This document shows, in pieces, positions 32,275-42,652 of a DNA stretch of 64,000 nt (the stretch's first letter is position 1; every line of letters starts with the position of its first letter). A program made the position numbers and the translations under genes. A model generated the notes under the pieces. That model made no database searches. It was given only the letters and a program-made list of their open reading frames with translations, and was not told the DNA's origin. The DNA is from Isochrysis galbana (lineage: Eukaryota > Haptophyta > Isochrysidales > Isochrysidaceae): positions 9,993,072 to 10,057,071 of the forward strand of contig CM030931.1 in NCBI GenBank assembly GCA_018136815.1, in the 5' to 3' direction.

Positions 32275-34203
32275 TCATGCTTTCGCCGCGGCGGCCTTTT
32301 TGGCTTTGAGCGCAGCGACAATTTGCTTGTACCGCGCTACGCACTCAGCACGCGTCTTGCCAGGCACAGCAGCTTCTATGCGGTCCCATCGGTCTTCCAC
32401 GGAGGCAGGGAACCTCGCGAGAGCTTGCTCTAATGCCTTTTGCTGTTCCGGAGTCCAAGAGGTCGACCCGCTGGCGCCCTGTGTAGCTCCAACCCCGGAT
32501 GAAGCCTTTGCGGACGAATCGGCTGCCCCCCCCGCACTAACACCACCCCCAGTTGATGTTGTTGTGGCTGGCGCCGCGGCTGGCTTGTGGGGTGGCGCCA
32601 TCACAGCCGCCTTCGATGTTGCAGCGGCAGGGTTGGACATAGCTCGCTGAGCGGCTGCCTTCTTCTCAAGCTCCTTTCGAAGGTCACGTGTCTTAGTGAC
32701 CACCTCGTCAGCCGTGCGCGCATGCGAGGGCGAGGCGAAATGATTAATGAATTCAGCAATCTTGCCCCATCTGTCCGCAACACCGCCGGGGAATTTGTTT
32801 GAGCCCTTAGCCAACAAGGCGAGCTCATCTTTAGTCCACGTCGGCCTCCTCTCTCCGATAATCATCGGACCTGTATTGCCACTCTTGGCAATAGAAGCGC
32901 GTGAAGTTTCGTCAGATGTGGCAGGTGAGATGGAGTCTGGCGGTTGAGACTGCTCGATCTTGGCAATCGCGGAGCGCAACTTCTCACGTGCTGCGGTGAT
33001 GCCACCCCCATTCGGCTGGAGCGCAATATCTATCTGATCACATAAAGCCTCAAGGCCATCTGCACTTTCCGCTGTAGCCGACGCGCATAACATTTCCCAC
33101 TCTTCCTCCTCACATAGCGAATGCTCCTTGCACGCGTTGCGTAATCTGCCACGTGAGCGACGAAGAGCCCGCGCCTGCGACTCTTTCTGACGCTTCCGTT
33201 CCGCCGCCTCGGCACGCACACGTTCGGCTTCGGCGTCCGCCTCTGCAGCAGCGGCCACCGCGGCCGCTGCTTTCGCCTCGGCGGCAGCGTTGCGCTCAGC
33301 TGCCTTTTGGGCATTTCTCTCGGCTTTCGCGCGCGAGCGCGCCTCCTTCTCACGCGCCTGCATCCGGCTCACGCGCGGATCAAGGGAGTATGCCACCTCG
33401 ACCAATTTAGCTATCCTCTGCTTCTCCTCTTTTCTACGCTTTTGCCGCAGCTTATCATTCTGCCGCTCCATCCAGCGCTTCTCCTCCCGGAAGGACGCAT
33501 CGGACGGATCGTATTCATCAGCATCGGCAAAGTCACGCCATGAGCGGAAATCGAACCAAAAGTTGTAAAACTGGGCCACCTCCTCGTCAGGTGATTCATC
33601 TGTTCCTAGCAACGGAGCACCACCTCGTTCTGACCAGCGCGAGTTGCGCTCAAAAACGGGGCCAAAGACTTGAAAGAAATCGCCCGCGGAGGCCTCTGCA
33701 GCGGTAGGAATCGTGTCGTCGAATTCATCAAGCGAGTCGAATTCACGCCGCTTCTTGGGATTGGAGAGAAGCTCAAATGCGTCGGTGATGGCCTTGAACA
33801 TCTCGTCCTCGCCTTCTTCAGCTCCACCATCCTGTTCACCTTTGTTGGTAGCCGCCTTTTTGTCTGGATGGTGTTTCAGCACCAGCCGCCTGTAGTTCCG
33901 TCGGATGTCTTCTGCAGTAGCTCTCCACCGCAACTCGCTCAGTTCGAGAAGAGCATAAGGATCTGCCTTCCCAAGCTGCATCCGCAAGTCAGCTTTGTTC
34001 CTTGTGCCATGGCGCTTGGCCTCTGCGGACGCGGCATCTACTACCTGACTGTCCTCATCCTCATTCTCGTCTTCCTCATCAACTACACGCGTCTCGAGTA
34101 GGACAACCTTGTGCAGCTGCGCCGACGGAGGCGTCAGAGCATAGCAGCAGCTCACCTCGCCTGCGTCGTCGCTCACCGTGGGCAACTCGAGCACAACCAC
34201 CAT
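32275..34203 (-). CDS. Zuotin/DNAJC2-like ribosome-associated J protein with two SANT domains
   Basis: Single-exon protein of 642 residues. I chose the ATG at 34203 (MVVVLELPTV); the frame further up is poly-proline and starts at a non-ATG. The J domain begins at about residue 81 (DPYALLELSEL), with HPD at about 112-114 (LKHHPDKKA). A zuotin homology region follows (VAQFYNFWFDFRSWRDF), then a charged Lys/Arg/Glu/Ala ribosome-binding helix at about 265-370. Near the end are two SANT/Myb-like domains: one with RPTWTKDELALLAKGSNKFP, the other with SWTPEQQKALEQALARFP. This order is that of DNAJC2/MPP11 and zuotin, which recruit Hsp70 to nascent chains at the ribosome; animals and plants carry the SANT pair. 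Confidence 0.92.
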   Translation of the reverse strand: MVVVLELPTVSDDAGEVSCCYALTPPSAQLHKVVLLETRVVDEEDENEDEDSQVVDAASAEAKRHGTRNKADLRMQLGKADPYALLELSELRWRATAEDIRRNYRRLVLKHHPDKKAATNKGEQDGGAEEGEDEMFKAITDAFELLSNPKKRREFDSLDEFDDTIPTAAEASAGDFFQVFGPVFERNSRWSERGGAPLLGTDESPDEEVAQFYNFWFDFRSWRDFADADEYDPSDASFREEKRWMERQNDKLRQKRRKEEKQRIAKLVEVAYSLDPRVSRMQAREKEARSRAKAERNAQKAAERNAAAEAKAAAAVAAAAEADAEAERVRAEAAERKRQKESQARALRRSRGRLRNACKEHSLCEEEEWEMLCASATAESADGLEALCDQIDIALQPNGGGITAAREKLRSAIAKIEQSQPPDSISPATSDETSRASIAKSGNTGPMIIGERRPTWTKDELALLAKGSNKFPGGVADRWGKIAEFINHFASPSHARTADEVVTKTRDLRKELEKKAAAQRAMSNPAAATSKAAVMAPPHKPAAAPATTTSTGGGVSAGGAADSSAKASSGVGATQGASGSTSWTPEQQKALEQALARFPASVEDRWDRIEAAVPGKTRAECVARYKQIVAALKAKKAAAAKA

Positions 34204-34562
34204 CGCCGGTAGGTCACGTGGCAGTGTGCAGGTGAAGTGAGAGCCCTCGTGAGCGACGCTCTCTCCCTGAGCGGCGAGAGAGGGCGGAGAGTAAAGAGAG
34301 GGAGGGAGAGGGAGAGGGGGGGGGGGAAGAGGAGAGCCCGGGCAGGGGGGGGGGGGGCGGGGGGGGGGCACCACCCCACAGGGCTTCTACACTTATGTTG
34401 TACCTCACTACTCTTCATATGTCATATGCTGGCATCTGTCATTTTGCCCTTTTGTTGGGTTTCGGGATTCACAGGAATCAACCCTTGTGTTCACACCGCG
34501 TCACCGCGTCGAGAATGGACACTTTCTCGCGGTCAGCGCCGCCATCGGCGGCTCATGCGTGA

Positions 34563-34582
34563 ACCAAGTATAAACTTAGTTG
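34563..34582. repeat. AACTAAGT/ACTTAGTT palindrome, isolated copy
   Basis: AACCAAGTATAAACTTAGTT is one mismatch from a perfect inverted repeat. The same 20-mer ends repeat units at 45979, 54775 and 59083, with a variant at 57874. Confidence 0.8.
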
Positions 34583-34734
34583 GGCTCACAAACCTCAATG
34601 AGTCACTGCAAAACACAGGCCACCACATCCACATCGGAGGTGCACGCGCCTAAAGACGCACCGGACGAACATCAAAGCGAACACCCAACAAGCCTGCCCA
34701 ACGACGCACTCTAAACCGGGCCCGAGGTAGTGTA

Positions 34735-35610
34735 CAGTATGGGTGCACCATTAAGAAGTCGGGGAAAAAGGTCTCTTAGCCTTTCTTATGAGATTCCAAA
34801 ACTGGGCCCTCCTTCTTATTCGGAGCGGCGAAGTCGAAGTATGTTTACTTCTTATTTCTTATCGCCCACCAGAAATAGTACATAGTACTTCTTACTTCAT
34901 CTCCCCCCCCCTCCCCCCCCTTCCCCCCCCCTCACCCCCTCAACATCTTTTGTATAGATGGCCGTTAGTCGGCTGGTGCTAGGTTCTCTGGCGTTATTCA
35001 CGTGGCCAATACCGACAGGCGGCGCAAAGTTCATGGCAATGTTGTCAATGTCGTGGCGCACTACGAGATTGATGGTTCACATGGTAATCATTTCTTGGAG
35101 ATGTCCATGTATGGAGTCGACGCAACCTCGGGTTGGGTGCTACTGGAACCGGATGCCGCTGATGGGGAGATGGTATTCGGCGAAGAGAGAGAGGGGGGGG
35201 GGGAGTAGTGACAGTGACGAGCATGAATGAGTGTATGGGTGGTAGCTATGAGAGGCGAATGGCAATGGGTGTGTGAGTATCCCAAAGGTGCGGGCCATCA
35301 AAAGTCAGCAACAGTGTAGGTATATACGACTATACGACAACATGTATATGTTATAGAGAGTGGGGGGAGTTGTGAGAAGGTACATATAGCTTGCAGTGCG
35401 CGAGAGCGCGCTTCCGAAAAAATTTGGCCTGGAGGGGCAACTCGAACTAGGACTTCTTGTTTCTTGTCTCGCGGTCATCGCTGCCTCCACAGCAAGCTTC
35501 TTATGCGGCCGATCGTGGAAATCAACAAGGGTAGCTTCTTATGGGCCTCGGGGCCCAAACCCTCTTAGGATTTCTTAATGATGGGGTTTCTTAATGGTGC
35601 ACCCATACTG
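34735..35610. mobile_element. Tc1/mariner-like non-autonomous element (876 bp)
   Basis: Perfect 23-bp terminal inverted repeats begin CAGTATGGGTGCACCATT at 34735 and end with the complement at 35610. TA lies immediately outside both ends (34733-34734, 35611-35612), the Tc1/mariner target duplication. No transposase is present. The interior contains C and G runs, repeated TTCTTA words and a protein-like plus frame at 35002-35208. A related single terminus (CAGTAGGGGCGCACCATT) occurs at about 62981. Confidence 0.88.
35002..35208 (+). CDS. Hypothetical frame inside the mariner-like element
   Basis: A 68-residue frame lies in the middle of the transposon. VHGNVVNVVAHYEIDGSHGN and FLEMSMYGVDATSGW read like protein of balanced composition, ending in a Gly/Glu tail. 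It is not a transposase motif. It may be a captured host fragment. I do not recognise the family. Confidence 0.3.
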   Translation: MANTDRRRKVHGNVVNVVAHYEIDGSHGNHFLEMSMYGVDATSGWVLLEPDAADGEMVFGEEREGGGE

Positions 35611-35619
35611 TACCTGGGC

Positions 35620-36060
35620 CGGACCCCGGAAACCAAAGACAAAGACAAAAGACAAATAATAAGGAATGAAGGGGGGAAGGAATGAAGGAATAGAGGCGGG
35701 GGACAGGAGATAAGGGCGTTGTCGATAGGTAGATAGAGGAATCTTGTCTGTCGTAGGTTTAGCCCGGAATCTTCAGAACTTTTTTTGGGGGGTGGATTTT
35801 TTACTGGATGTTTTGGCCTAGACCCCTACGTACCACCTACGAGGCGAGAGTACCAGAGTGTTAAGAAGTTTTTGTTCTTCTTGCCTCCCATGAAGCGGGT
35901 CTAGGGGGGGGGGGGCAATCATAAGATGAGTGGAATAAGAGCATATGCTAGTATCTAGTGCAAGTACAAGCAGCATAAGCATAAGCATAATAAGTCATAG
36001 TAGCTACGTCTATAAATAAGTGTCAATGGAAAAAGTTCCCATACGCATACGCGCCCTTAC
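35620..36060. other. Intergenic with dispersed repeat fragments
   Basis: AGACAAAAGACAAATAATAAG and a GGAATCTTCAGAACTTTTTT stretch at about 35768-35790 resemble 25640-25800. A G run lies at about 35906-35915. No gene is supported. Confidence 0.45.
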
Positions 36061-36063
36061 ATT

Positions 36064-36963
36064 TTACCTCTCGCTATCCAAGAGGACAGATTTTCTACCG
36101 ATACCATTACGTCCCGCAGGCTTACTTACAGCCCCAATGTACCGCAAGGCACGCCCCACTAGAGCGGTAGCAACCCCTCCCAGGAGCACCAAATAGATTA
36201 TACGCGCTCTACTGTTTACGAGGAGATACAAAACGGTCATACGCTTGAGCGATCGTTGTTGCACGGCAGAGCGGTCTCTCAATGGAACAGACTGGATATC
36301 GTTTATGGCATCAACGAGTGCAGATTCGATGACCAGGAGAGCAGTGGCCGCTCTCTGCCATGGACGCTTGCCCTGGGCAAGCAAGGCGTGCAGCTCATGA
36401 TGACGGCACATCAGCTCTTCTGCAGCGCGTGGGCTGAGCCCTCGATCCTGTAGTGCCTGCCATTCCGTGCGAAGGGGATCCGAGGGACCGCCCTTCCCAC
36501 AACGAACCCGGTGGTGGAATGCAGCATGTGTCATTTCATGTATTAGCTCGCTCCAGCTGCTATCTATCGCCACGGCAACGGTTGCACGCGAAGCATTGAA
36601 ATAGCCCCCAATATGTGAGAGCATTTGCTCACCCAGAGAGGTGTCCACAGACAGATGGTCATTGCGCGCGCTCGTGACTCTAGACGCAGCAGCGAGCCCG
36701 GGATGTGCGAGCGCGGGCGTGCATGCCGAAGGCCAGGTCGAGTTGAGTGTGCGCTCGCTTGCAGGGTGCACAGAAAGCATAACCCCCGCTGATGTGCCCA
36801 GTGGCAACTCGCCCTTTGAGATCTCCTGCAGCTCTGTCATCACTCCCTCTCGGTGCGAGAATGTGCAGCCACTCAGGCGCAGCGCCTGCTGTACCTGCGG
36901 CACCGACATCACGCGGCTCAGCCGAGCGTCGCGCAGCGAAGCGGCGAGGCGTGACGCCGCCAT
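36064..36963 (-). CDS. Predicted membrane-anchored zincin-like protein (HEXXH)
   Basis: Single-exon 299-residue frame with an ATG at 36963. The sequence SSWSELIHEMTHAAFHHRV contains HEMTH at residues about 142-146, the two-histidine zinc-binding and catalytic-glutamate motif of metallopeptidases, inside a hydrophobic helix as expected. Candidate third ligands are Glu or His in EELMCRHHELHALL downstream. A hydrophobic segment near the C-terminus (about 243-275, IIYLVLLGGVATALVG) suggests a tail anchor. No secretory signal is evident, and the N-terminal 120 residues are unrecognised. HEXXH can occur by chance, so the protease call is inference. Confidence 0.6.
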   Translation of the reverse strand: MAASRLAASLRDARLSRVMSVPQVQQALRLSGCTFSHREGVMTELQEISKGELPLGTSAGVMLSVHPASERTLNSTWPSACTPALAHPGLAAASRVTSARNDHLSVDTSLGEQMLSHIGGYFNASRATVAVAIDSSWSELIHEMTHAAFHHRVRCGKGGPSDPLRTEWQALQDRGLSPRAAEELMCRHHELHALLAQGKRPWQRAATALLVIESALVDAINDIQSVPLRDRSAVQQRSLKRMTVLYLLVNSRARIIYLVLLGGVATALVGRALRYIGAVSKPAGRNGIGRKSVLLDSER

Positions 36964-37127
36964 CTGGGATGAGGGCCGACGAGTTGTAGAGAAGGATCTC
37001 TAACCTACTCTTAGTTGTAAGCTTGCTACACTTGAAGTACTACTACTCTAAAGTCTAAGTGATAATCTTGAGGATGTGGAACAGCTCAGCCAATGGAGTT
37101 TCAGTGTGCGCACTCGCGCGGATGAGA

Positions 37128-37458
<331 letters not shown>

Positions 37459-37889
37459 GGAGAGGGAAAGAGAGGGTGACGCGGGCGCGCGCGGTCAACC
37501 TTGGAGGCGGTCAACCACCCCCAGGCCCCCTCCGGCATTCCCGGGTGAGGTTCACTTGTTAGCCTTTTTTATCAAAAGGGCTCGCTCTGATTACTTTACA
37601 AACGCAGTGTTCGACCGTCTCTTCCGCGAGGCCTTTTTTGTCCTGTTTTTACGGTGTCTCCAGTCGTCCGATATCTTGTTTTTCCTGCGATAACCACTAG
37701 GAGATAGTTAGTAGTAGAGAGTCGATAGTCCGTAGTCGGTCGTGCCGTCGGCCGCCGCCGCCGTCCAAGGGGGCGTCGCCCACTCGCCCCCCCCCCGCCC
37801 TCTTGTCCGTCTCTCTGGCCTCGCGGCCGCTCTTTCTGGCAACTTATCTAGCTCCACGACCCTTCAACACACCTCGTAGCTGGAAGACC

Positions 37890-40800
37890 ATGGCGAGGCC
37901 GGGCAAGACGCGGAGACTTGAGTATGAGCAGGTTGCAACTCTGCCCGCCGCCATGCCAGAGCCTGCCTGGTTCCGGCTAGAGGAGGTCACAAAACTGGCG
38001 GCGCCGGCGGACAACGCGTACATCGCCACTCGCGATCTACCACACGGGGCTATCCTCGAGAGCCAAGATGGTGGGGCAGACATTGCACTCAATCACGCTG
38101 TCCTTGAAGGCCACCGCTTTGCGAGGCAGCCAATCGCACCAGGGGAGGTGCTCACCTCTTGGCAGCACCCTTTCGGTAAGGCCCTCTGCCCGATAGCTCC
38201 GGGCGAATGGCTCAGGAATTCTAAAACTATCAAAGAACTCGAGGCTAGGGGCATCGCCGACGAGATGCCTAGGCATGCCAACTTTGTGGACTCTGTGTTT
38301 GAACTGGCGCAGCTAGACGAGTCTACCTGCAAACTTGGCGAGCAGCTGCCCCTCGTGGAGGAGAGCAAGTCGCTACGATTCTCAGGCTTCAAGCGGCCAT
38401 CACCAAGGCTAGGCGTTGGCACGCGTAATTTCGTGGTTGTGTTGTGCGTTTCTTCCCGAACGAACGCTTTGGCTCGCGCCGTTGAGGCCTCCTTTCGCAG
38501 CTTGGCCTCCTCAAGGAGTGACCCTTCCAAGCGCCAAATGACAACAGACATCAATAATCTAGATGGAGTAGTTGCCCTTCCCCACACCGAGGGCAGTCGT
38601 CTTGGGCAAGGAGGTGGGCTGTCACAGCATCGGCCTATGCTCATTCGCACCTTGCTTGGACTCCTCCTACATCCAAATGTGGGAGCTGCGTTGGTGCTCG
38701 AGCATGTAGAGGATATCTTTAGTGCCTCGAGCAACTCGGGTGTCTGTTTCGCCACCATCAAAGAGCTAGCGCAGCAGAGCGGTCGCGGCGCAGAGCTCGA
38801 AACACTTGCGCCTGTAGTCATCAAAGTCGGGGCACCGGATTCTTCTTGGGACATGGACCTTCAAACGGCTAATTTGTCAGTACGTAATCTGGTCCGGATT
38901 GCTTGTAAAGCCGAGCGGTCGCCTTGTGCGCTCTCATCGCTCATCATTGCGCAACAGTGTGGCGGCTCTGACGCCTTTTCCGGCACGTGCGCCAACCCTC
39001 TGGTTGGGCTCTCATGCAAGATGCTCATTGAGCACGGAGGAAGCGCACTGCTAGCCGAGACGGATGAACTGATCGGTGCCGAGGCGTACATCTTGTCAAA
39101 TGTTGCCAATTTGCATACTGCTCGCCGCTTCATGGAGAAGGTGCGATGCTTTCATGCATATGCTCATGCACACGGTGCATCTGCGGAAGGCAATCCGAGC
39201 GGTGGCAACCTTTATCGCGGGCTATACAACATTGCTCTGAAGAGCCTTGGAGCGGCCATGAAGAAGCATTCTGACGTCCGACTCGAGCGTGTCCTTGAGT
39301 ATGCTGAGCCGATTTTGAAACCCTCGGACGCGTCCAGCACACGTGCGGGACATCTGAGACCAGAGGTAGCGCGCGGCCCTGGATATTGCTTTATGGACTC
39401 TCCAGGCAATGACCTCGAATCGCTCGCGGGACAGGTGGCCTCTGGCTGCAACCTTATCTTCTTTACCACGGGAAACGGCTCGATCACCAACTTTCCGTTT
39501 GTTCCGACCATCAAGATTGTCTCGACGCATCGCCGTTTCGAGCACATGGCAAGCGATATGGACGTAGATGCCGGAGCTGGGCGGCATCCTGACGATATGG
39601 CGCTGGAGCTCTTCAAGCTTTCGATTTCTGTTGCCTCAGGGCAGCACACAAAGGGCGAGTCGTTTGGATACCATCAAATCCAGATTTGGCGCGCGTGGGA
39701 AAACGCGTGTGTCGATTCGCCTGTCGGTGAGACCAACTCTGTTGGTGTTGCTCCTTCTTCACCACCGCTACCAAAGGGCAGTATAAGACGCAGCAAACCG
39801 GCAGCGGAGACAGCTGTCCGTAAACATTCTCTCGTTGCGGCGCCTGCTGTTCCCGCTGCTGTGCGCTTACTCAATAGTCGGTTTGATGGATATGAAGATA
39901 GAACCACACGTGCGGGATCAAGCGAGGAAGCGGGAAGTGTCACGGCCGAGATCGTGGCCGAGGCGTGCCGGAAGTTTACGGTCGAGCGTGTGGGTCTCGT
40001 TCTCCCCACGAGCCTTTGCAGTTCACAGGTTGCTCGCGGCATCGCAGAGAAGTTGCAACTAGTGCTAGGATCGCCCGACTTGCGATTCGCCTCGCTTCCG
40101 CACACGGAAGGATGCGGAGTTTCCGATCCGACACTCTCCTCTCGCTTGTTGCTAGGCCATTTGACGTCTCCGATAGTGGCACACGCGCTCCTCCTTGAGC
40201 ACGGGTGCGAGATGACTCACAACTCGTATTTCGCCTCCCATCTCCGTGCGCGAGGTCTTTCCGTGGAGAGCTATGGCTGGGCATCGCTTCAAAACGACGG
40301 TGGGGTGGCGGCTGTTGAGGCAAATGTGGGAGAATACTTTGCGTCGCGGCTCCAACGCCACAATCATCCCATGCGCGGCGTTTTGAACGCTCCCCTTGCG
40401 GCCGTTCGTGTTGGCCTCCTCGCAAGCGGCACGCCGGGTCGTCATGATGATCAGAGGGATGCCGTCGCAAACCTCGAACGCACACTCGGCATGCTTGCCG
40501 CATACCTCGCTGCCGGTGGGGGCTGCCTCGTCCTCGAAGCGACCAGCCCATTACTTCACTGCCTTTCTTTCACTGACGCTGCATTGGCTGAGGCTCCAGC
40601 GACCACGCTTCAACTTGGTGAGCATCCACGCGTTAGCGGCATCCATGTTGTTGAGGACCCACGCGTTCATCACATAGGGGCGTCGCGGGATGGCCGCAAC
40701 TCGAGGGCGACCGCATGCTCTTGTATGCCCTTGCCTCACGCGGAGTCCCTAGCTATTTTGGGAGCAGCTGGCGTCGAGCTTATCCTCTCGTGTCGATTGG

Positions 40801-41063
40801 ATGGGGCTCAAGCCTCGAATAGTACGCTCGGCCACCCAATGGTAAAGACGCTTTCGATTCAGGTGGATGCGCCGAAGGTTGACGACGTGGATATTGTGCT
40901 CTCTACAAATATGGACACGGCCACAATGGGATTGTGTGAGACATGGCTAGAGGCGATTCTTACTGCCATTTGCGAGACGGCATCTGGACGGTATGCACCG
41001 ATCTCGCTTCGACATGCCAATACCGACTTCCAATTGCCTCGTGGCGGAGCTTGTTCGCTTTGA
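37890..41063 (+). CDS. Tandem altronate/galactarate-dehydratase-like (UxaA-family) protein
   Basis: Single-exon protein of 1,057 residues. I chose the ATG at 37890; the open frame upstream starts with TTG. Residues about 45-110 look like an SAF domain (TRDLPHGAILES, RQPIAPGEVLTSW). A UxaA central domain follows with GVGTRNFVVVLC, VALPHTEGSRLGQGG and IIAQQCGGSDAFSGTCANP. Its C-terminal part has SPGNDLESLAGQVASGCNLI and HMASDMDVDAGAG, matching the usual iron-dependent sugar-acid dehydratase. After a Ser/Pro linker (about 625-670) a second, diverged central/C-terminal set begins (VGLVLPTSLCSSQVARGIA, LPHTEGCGVSD). Bacterial enzymes have one set in about 500 residues. The first copy has Ser-Arg-Leu where Gly-Cys-Gly is usual; the second keeps GCG. 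I infer hexuronate-type catabolism, perhaps with only one active unit. Confidence 0.85.
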   Translation: MARPGKTRRLEYEQVATLPAAMPEPAWFRLEEVTKLAAPADNAYIATRDLPHGAILESQDGGADIALNHAVLEGHRFARQPIAPGEVLTSWQHPFGKALCPIAPGEWLRNSKTIKELEARGIADEMPRHANFVDSVFELAQLDESTCKLGEQLPLVEESKSLRFSGFKRPSPRLGVGTRNFVVVLCVSSRTNALARAVEASFRSLASSRSDPSKRQMTTDINNLDGVVALPHTEGSRLGQGGGLSQHRPMLIRTLLGLLLHPNVGAALVLEHVEDIFSASSNSGVCFATIKELAQQSGRGAELETLAPVVIKVGAPDSSWDMDLQTANLSVRNLVRIACKAERSPCALSSLIIAQQCGGSDAFSGTCANPLVGLSCKMLIEHGGSALLAETDELIGAEAYILSNVANLHTARRFMEKVRCFHAYAHAHGASAEGNPSGGNLYRGLYNIALKSLGAAMKKHSDVRLERVLEYAEPILKPSDASSTRAGHLRPEVARGPGYCFMDSPGNDLESLAGQVASGCNLIFFTTGNGSITNFPFVPTIKIVSTHRRFEHMASDMDVDAGAGRHPDDMALELFKLSISVASGQHTKGESFGYHQIQIWRAWENACVDSPVGETNSVGVAPSSPPLPKGSIRRSKPAAETAVRKHSLVAAPAVPAAVRLLNSRFDGYEDRTTRAGSSEEAGSVTAEIVAEACRKFTVERVGLVLPTSLCSSQVARGIAEKLQLVLGSPDLRFASLPHTEGCGVSDPTLSSRLLLGHLTSPIVAHALLLEHGCEMTHNSYFASHLRARGLSVESYGWASLQNDGGVAAVEANVGEYFASRLQRHNHPMRGVLNAPLAAVRVGLLASGTPGRHDDQRDAVANLERTLGMLAAYLAAGGGCLVLEATSPLLHCLSFTDAALAEAPATTLQLGEHPRVSGIHVVEDPRVHHIGASRDGRNSRATACSCMPLPHAESLAILGAAGVELILSCRLDGAQASNSTLGHPMVKTLSIQVDAPKVDDVDIVLSTNMDTATMGLCETWLEAILTAICETASGRYAPISLRHANTDFQLPRGGACSL

Positions 41064-41459
41064 TTAAAAGAGGAGTGTCGTGTGTCGTTGGCGTATAGTG
41101 ATTCGTGAGAAACCGAGAGGTGTGAGCACGCAGGCTTCGATGTGCCTTGAGATTGTCGCGTAACTAGCGCATTGTGTAATGCGGGCCTGCCGCTTGTTGC
41201 CCTTCATCGGCGCCATGGCGAGATTGGGACGCGCGTGGCGATCGCGGCGAGCGAGCAAAAAAAGCAAGCAAGCAAGTAAAAATATCAATAGCAAGCAAAC
41301 CCAACAAAGAGATGGACTCGCCGTTCATTGGCCGTGCGCTGTGCTATCATACTCTTTCTCAGATGGTTCCCAGCACGTCGTAGCGTCCCCCCGTACACCA
41401 AGTTGAGATCTAGTGGGAGAATGCAGACCTGCATGGACTTCCTGAAGAAGATGGAGTCC
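41064..41459. other. Intergenic, 3' flank of the altronate-dehydratase-like gene
   Basis: Contains an A-rich AAGCAAGCAAGTAAAAAT stretch. No supported gene. Confidence 0.5.
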
Positions 41460-41488
41460 AAGTCGCGTTCCGTCGAAAGAGGACCAGG
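41460..41488 (-). other. Recurrent 29-nt 3' tail motif, copy 3
   Basis: Two substitutions relative to copy 1, followed by a T-rich stretch. It lies about 140 nt beyond the stop of the minus-strand fragment at 41632-41922. Confidence 0.8.
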
Positions 41489-41631
41489 CGGCCTTTTTGT
41501 TTTTACTTAGTTGTGTTTTCGCACAAAACGTTTTATAATCTATTGTTCTAGTCACATTGTTGAGACGGGGTTCATCTGCTACACGTATATTTGCGCATCA
41601 CAAACGAAATCTTCATGCCCAGGTCACCGGG

Positions 41632-41922
41632 TCACCCTTTCCCAGGCCGGTTCTCCTCCACTAGTTCTACGCCCAGCTGTCGGAAGATGTTCGCGATGCT
41701 CTCCCGTTTTGGAAGGCCGATACTGTCGACGCTCACTTTCGACGCTTGTCCGGTCCAGTACCAGCTGAGGCCCCGGTGATACACGTGAAATGGGCAGTTG
41801 CCGAGAAGATTGCAAAGCACGGCTAAGAGAATAGCATCCATGAGCAATCCGAGGCCACATGATTGAAAGCGCACCTCCGGCTGGCATTCGATTGCTGCGG
41901 CGATGAATTGCAGCTGGGCCAA
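41632..41922 (-). CDS. Hypothetical C-terminal fragment with a hydrophobic helix
   Basis: A 96-residue minus-strand frame from an ATG at 41922 contains CGLGLLMDAILLAVLCNLLG, a likely membrane helix. A polar domain of protein-like composition follows (GLPKRESIANIFRQLGVELV). It probably began further upstream, but no credible 5' exon is visible, so I read it as the 3' end of a truncated gene. The 29-nt tail motif lies downstream, as at four other loci. The family is unknown. Confidence 0.4.
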   Translation of the reverse strand: MAQLQFIAAAIECQPEVRFQSCGLGLLMDAILLAVLCNLLGNCPFHVYHRGLSWYWTGQASKVSVDSIGLPKRESIANIFRQLGVELVEENRPGKG

Positions 41923-42449
41923 GATTGGGCAAGATTGGGCATATAATACTTTCTGAATGAGCTAGAGGAACCGTGTGTCGCATCCGCGATCGACTTCGGG
42001 CCTTCTGCTACTTCGTGCGTCTTCGTGCTTGATCGTGCTTGTTCGCCCTTTTGGAATCCTGTGCGGCAGGATTGTCCCTCGTTTCCGTTATGGTGCGATT
42101 CCCCTTCCAAACGGGATCGCCGACAGATCGCCTTGCGATCGTCGTCCGTCGTCGTCTGGCCGGAGTGTTTGGGTTTGATTTCAGTCGAGTTATGTGAGAA
42201 AGTCGTGGGGCGAGAGTCGGAGTGTTTTCCTGGGTGTCTCTGTCCGTCGTCCTGTCGTCAGCCGTCATCCGTCGCTCTCGCTCTCTTCGCTCTCGCTCTT
42301 GTAACACTCATACCTTACAACCTCGCCTCGCCTCGCCAGCCCCTGCCACCACAGCACTCCTCTCACTCGCCCTCGCCTCTCGCCGCTCGCTCGATGTCGT
42401 TCTCGCCGCCGTCCTCGCCCTCGCCCAAGCCCGCCTGCCCGCCTTCCTC

Positions 42450-42570
42450 TGCTGACGGGCTGAGGGCTGAAGCCCGTCAGCACCTCCGAAGTCGTTCCCT
42501 CAGCCGCGCCTACCGCCGGCTTGGCCCCTTCCTCATTGCCCTCAGGCCCTATGGGCCATCCCAATTCGTC
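42450..42570 (+). repeat. GCTGACGGGCT-family repeat, copy 1
   Basis: About 115 bp containing CTCCGAAGTCGTTCCCTCAG, CCTCATTGCCCTCAGG and GGGCCATCCCAATTCGTC. It recurs at 42956-43090 and inverted at 57950-58062. In the second copy the start GCTGACGGGC-TTGC-GCCCGTCAGC is a perfect 10-bp hairpin. Confidence 0.85.
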
Positions 42571-42652
42571 ATCCACGTCTGTCGCTCTCTCGTTCCTCGC
42601 TCCACTGCACTTTTTGTCGTTCTAATTGATCAACTTTCGAATGGATTATCAT

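Noticed and set aside
38093-38854. Antisense frame inside the altronate-dehydratase-like gene
   Set aside because: A shadow frame; the sense frame carries family motifs over its whole length.
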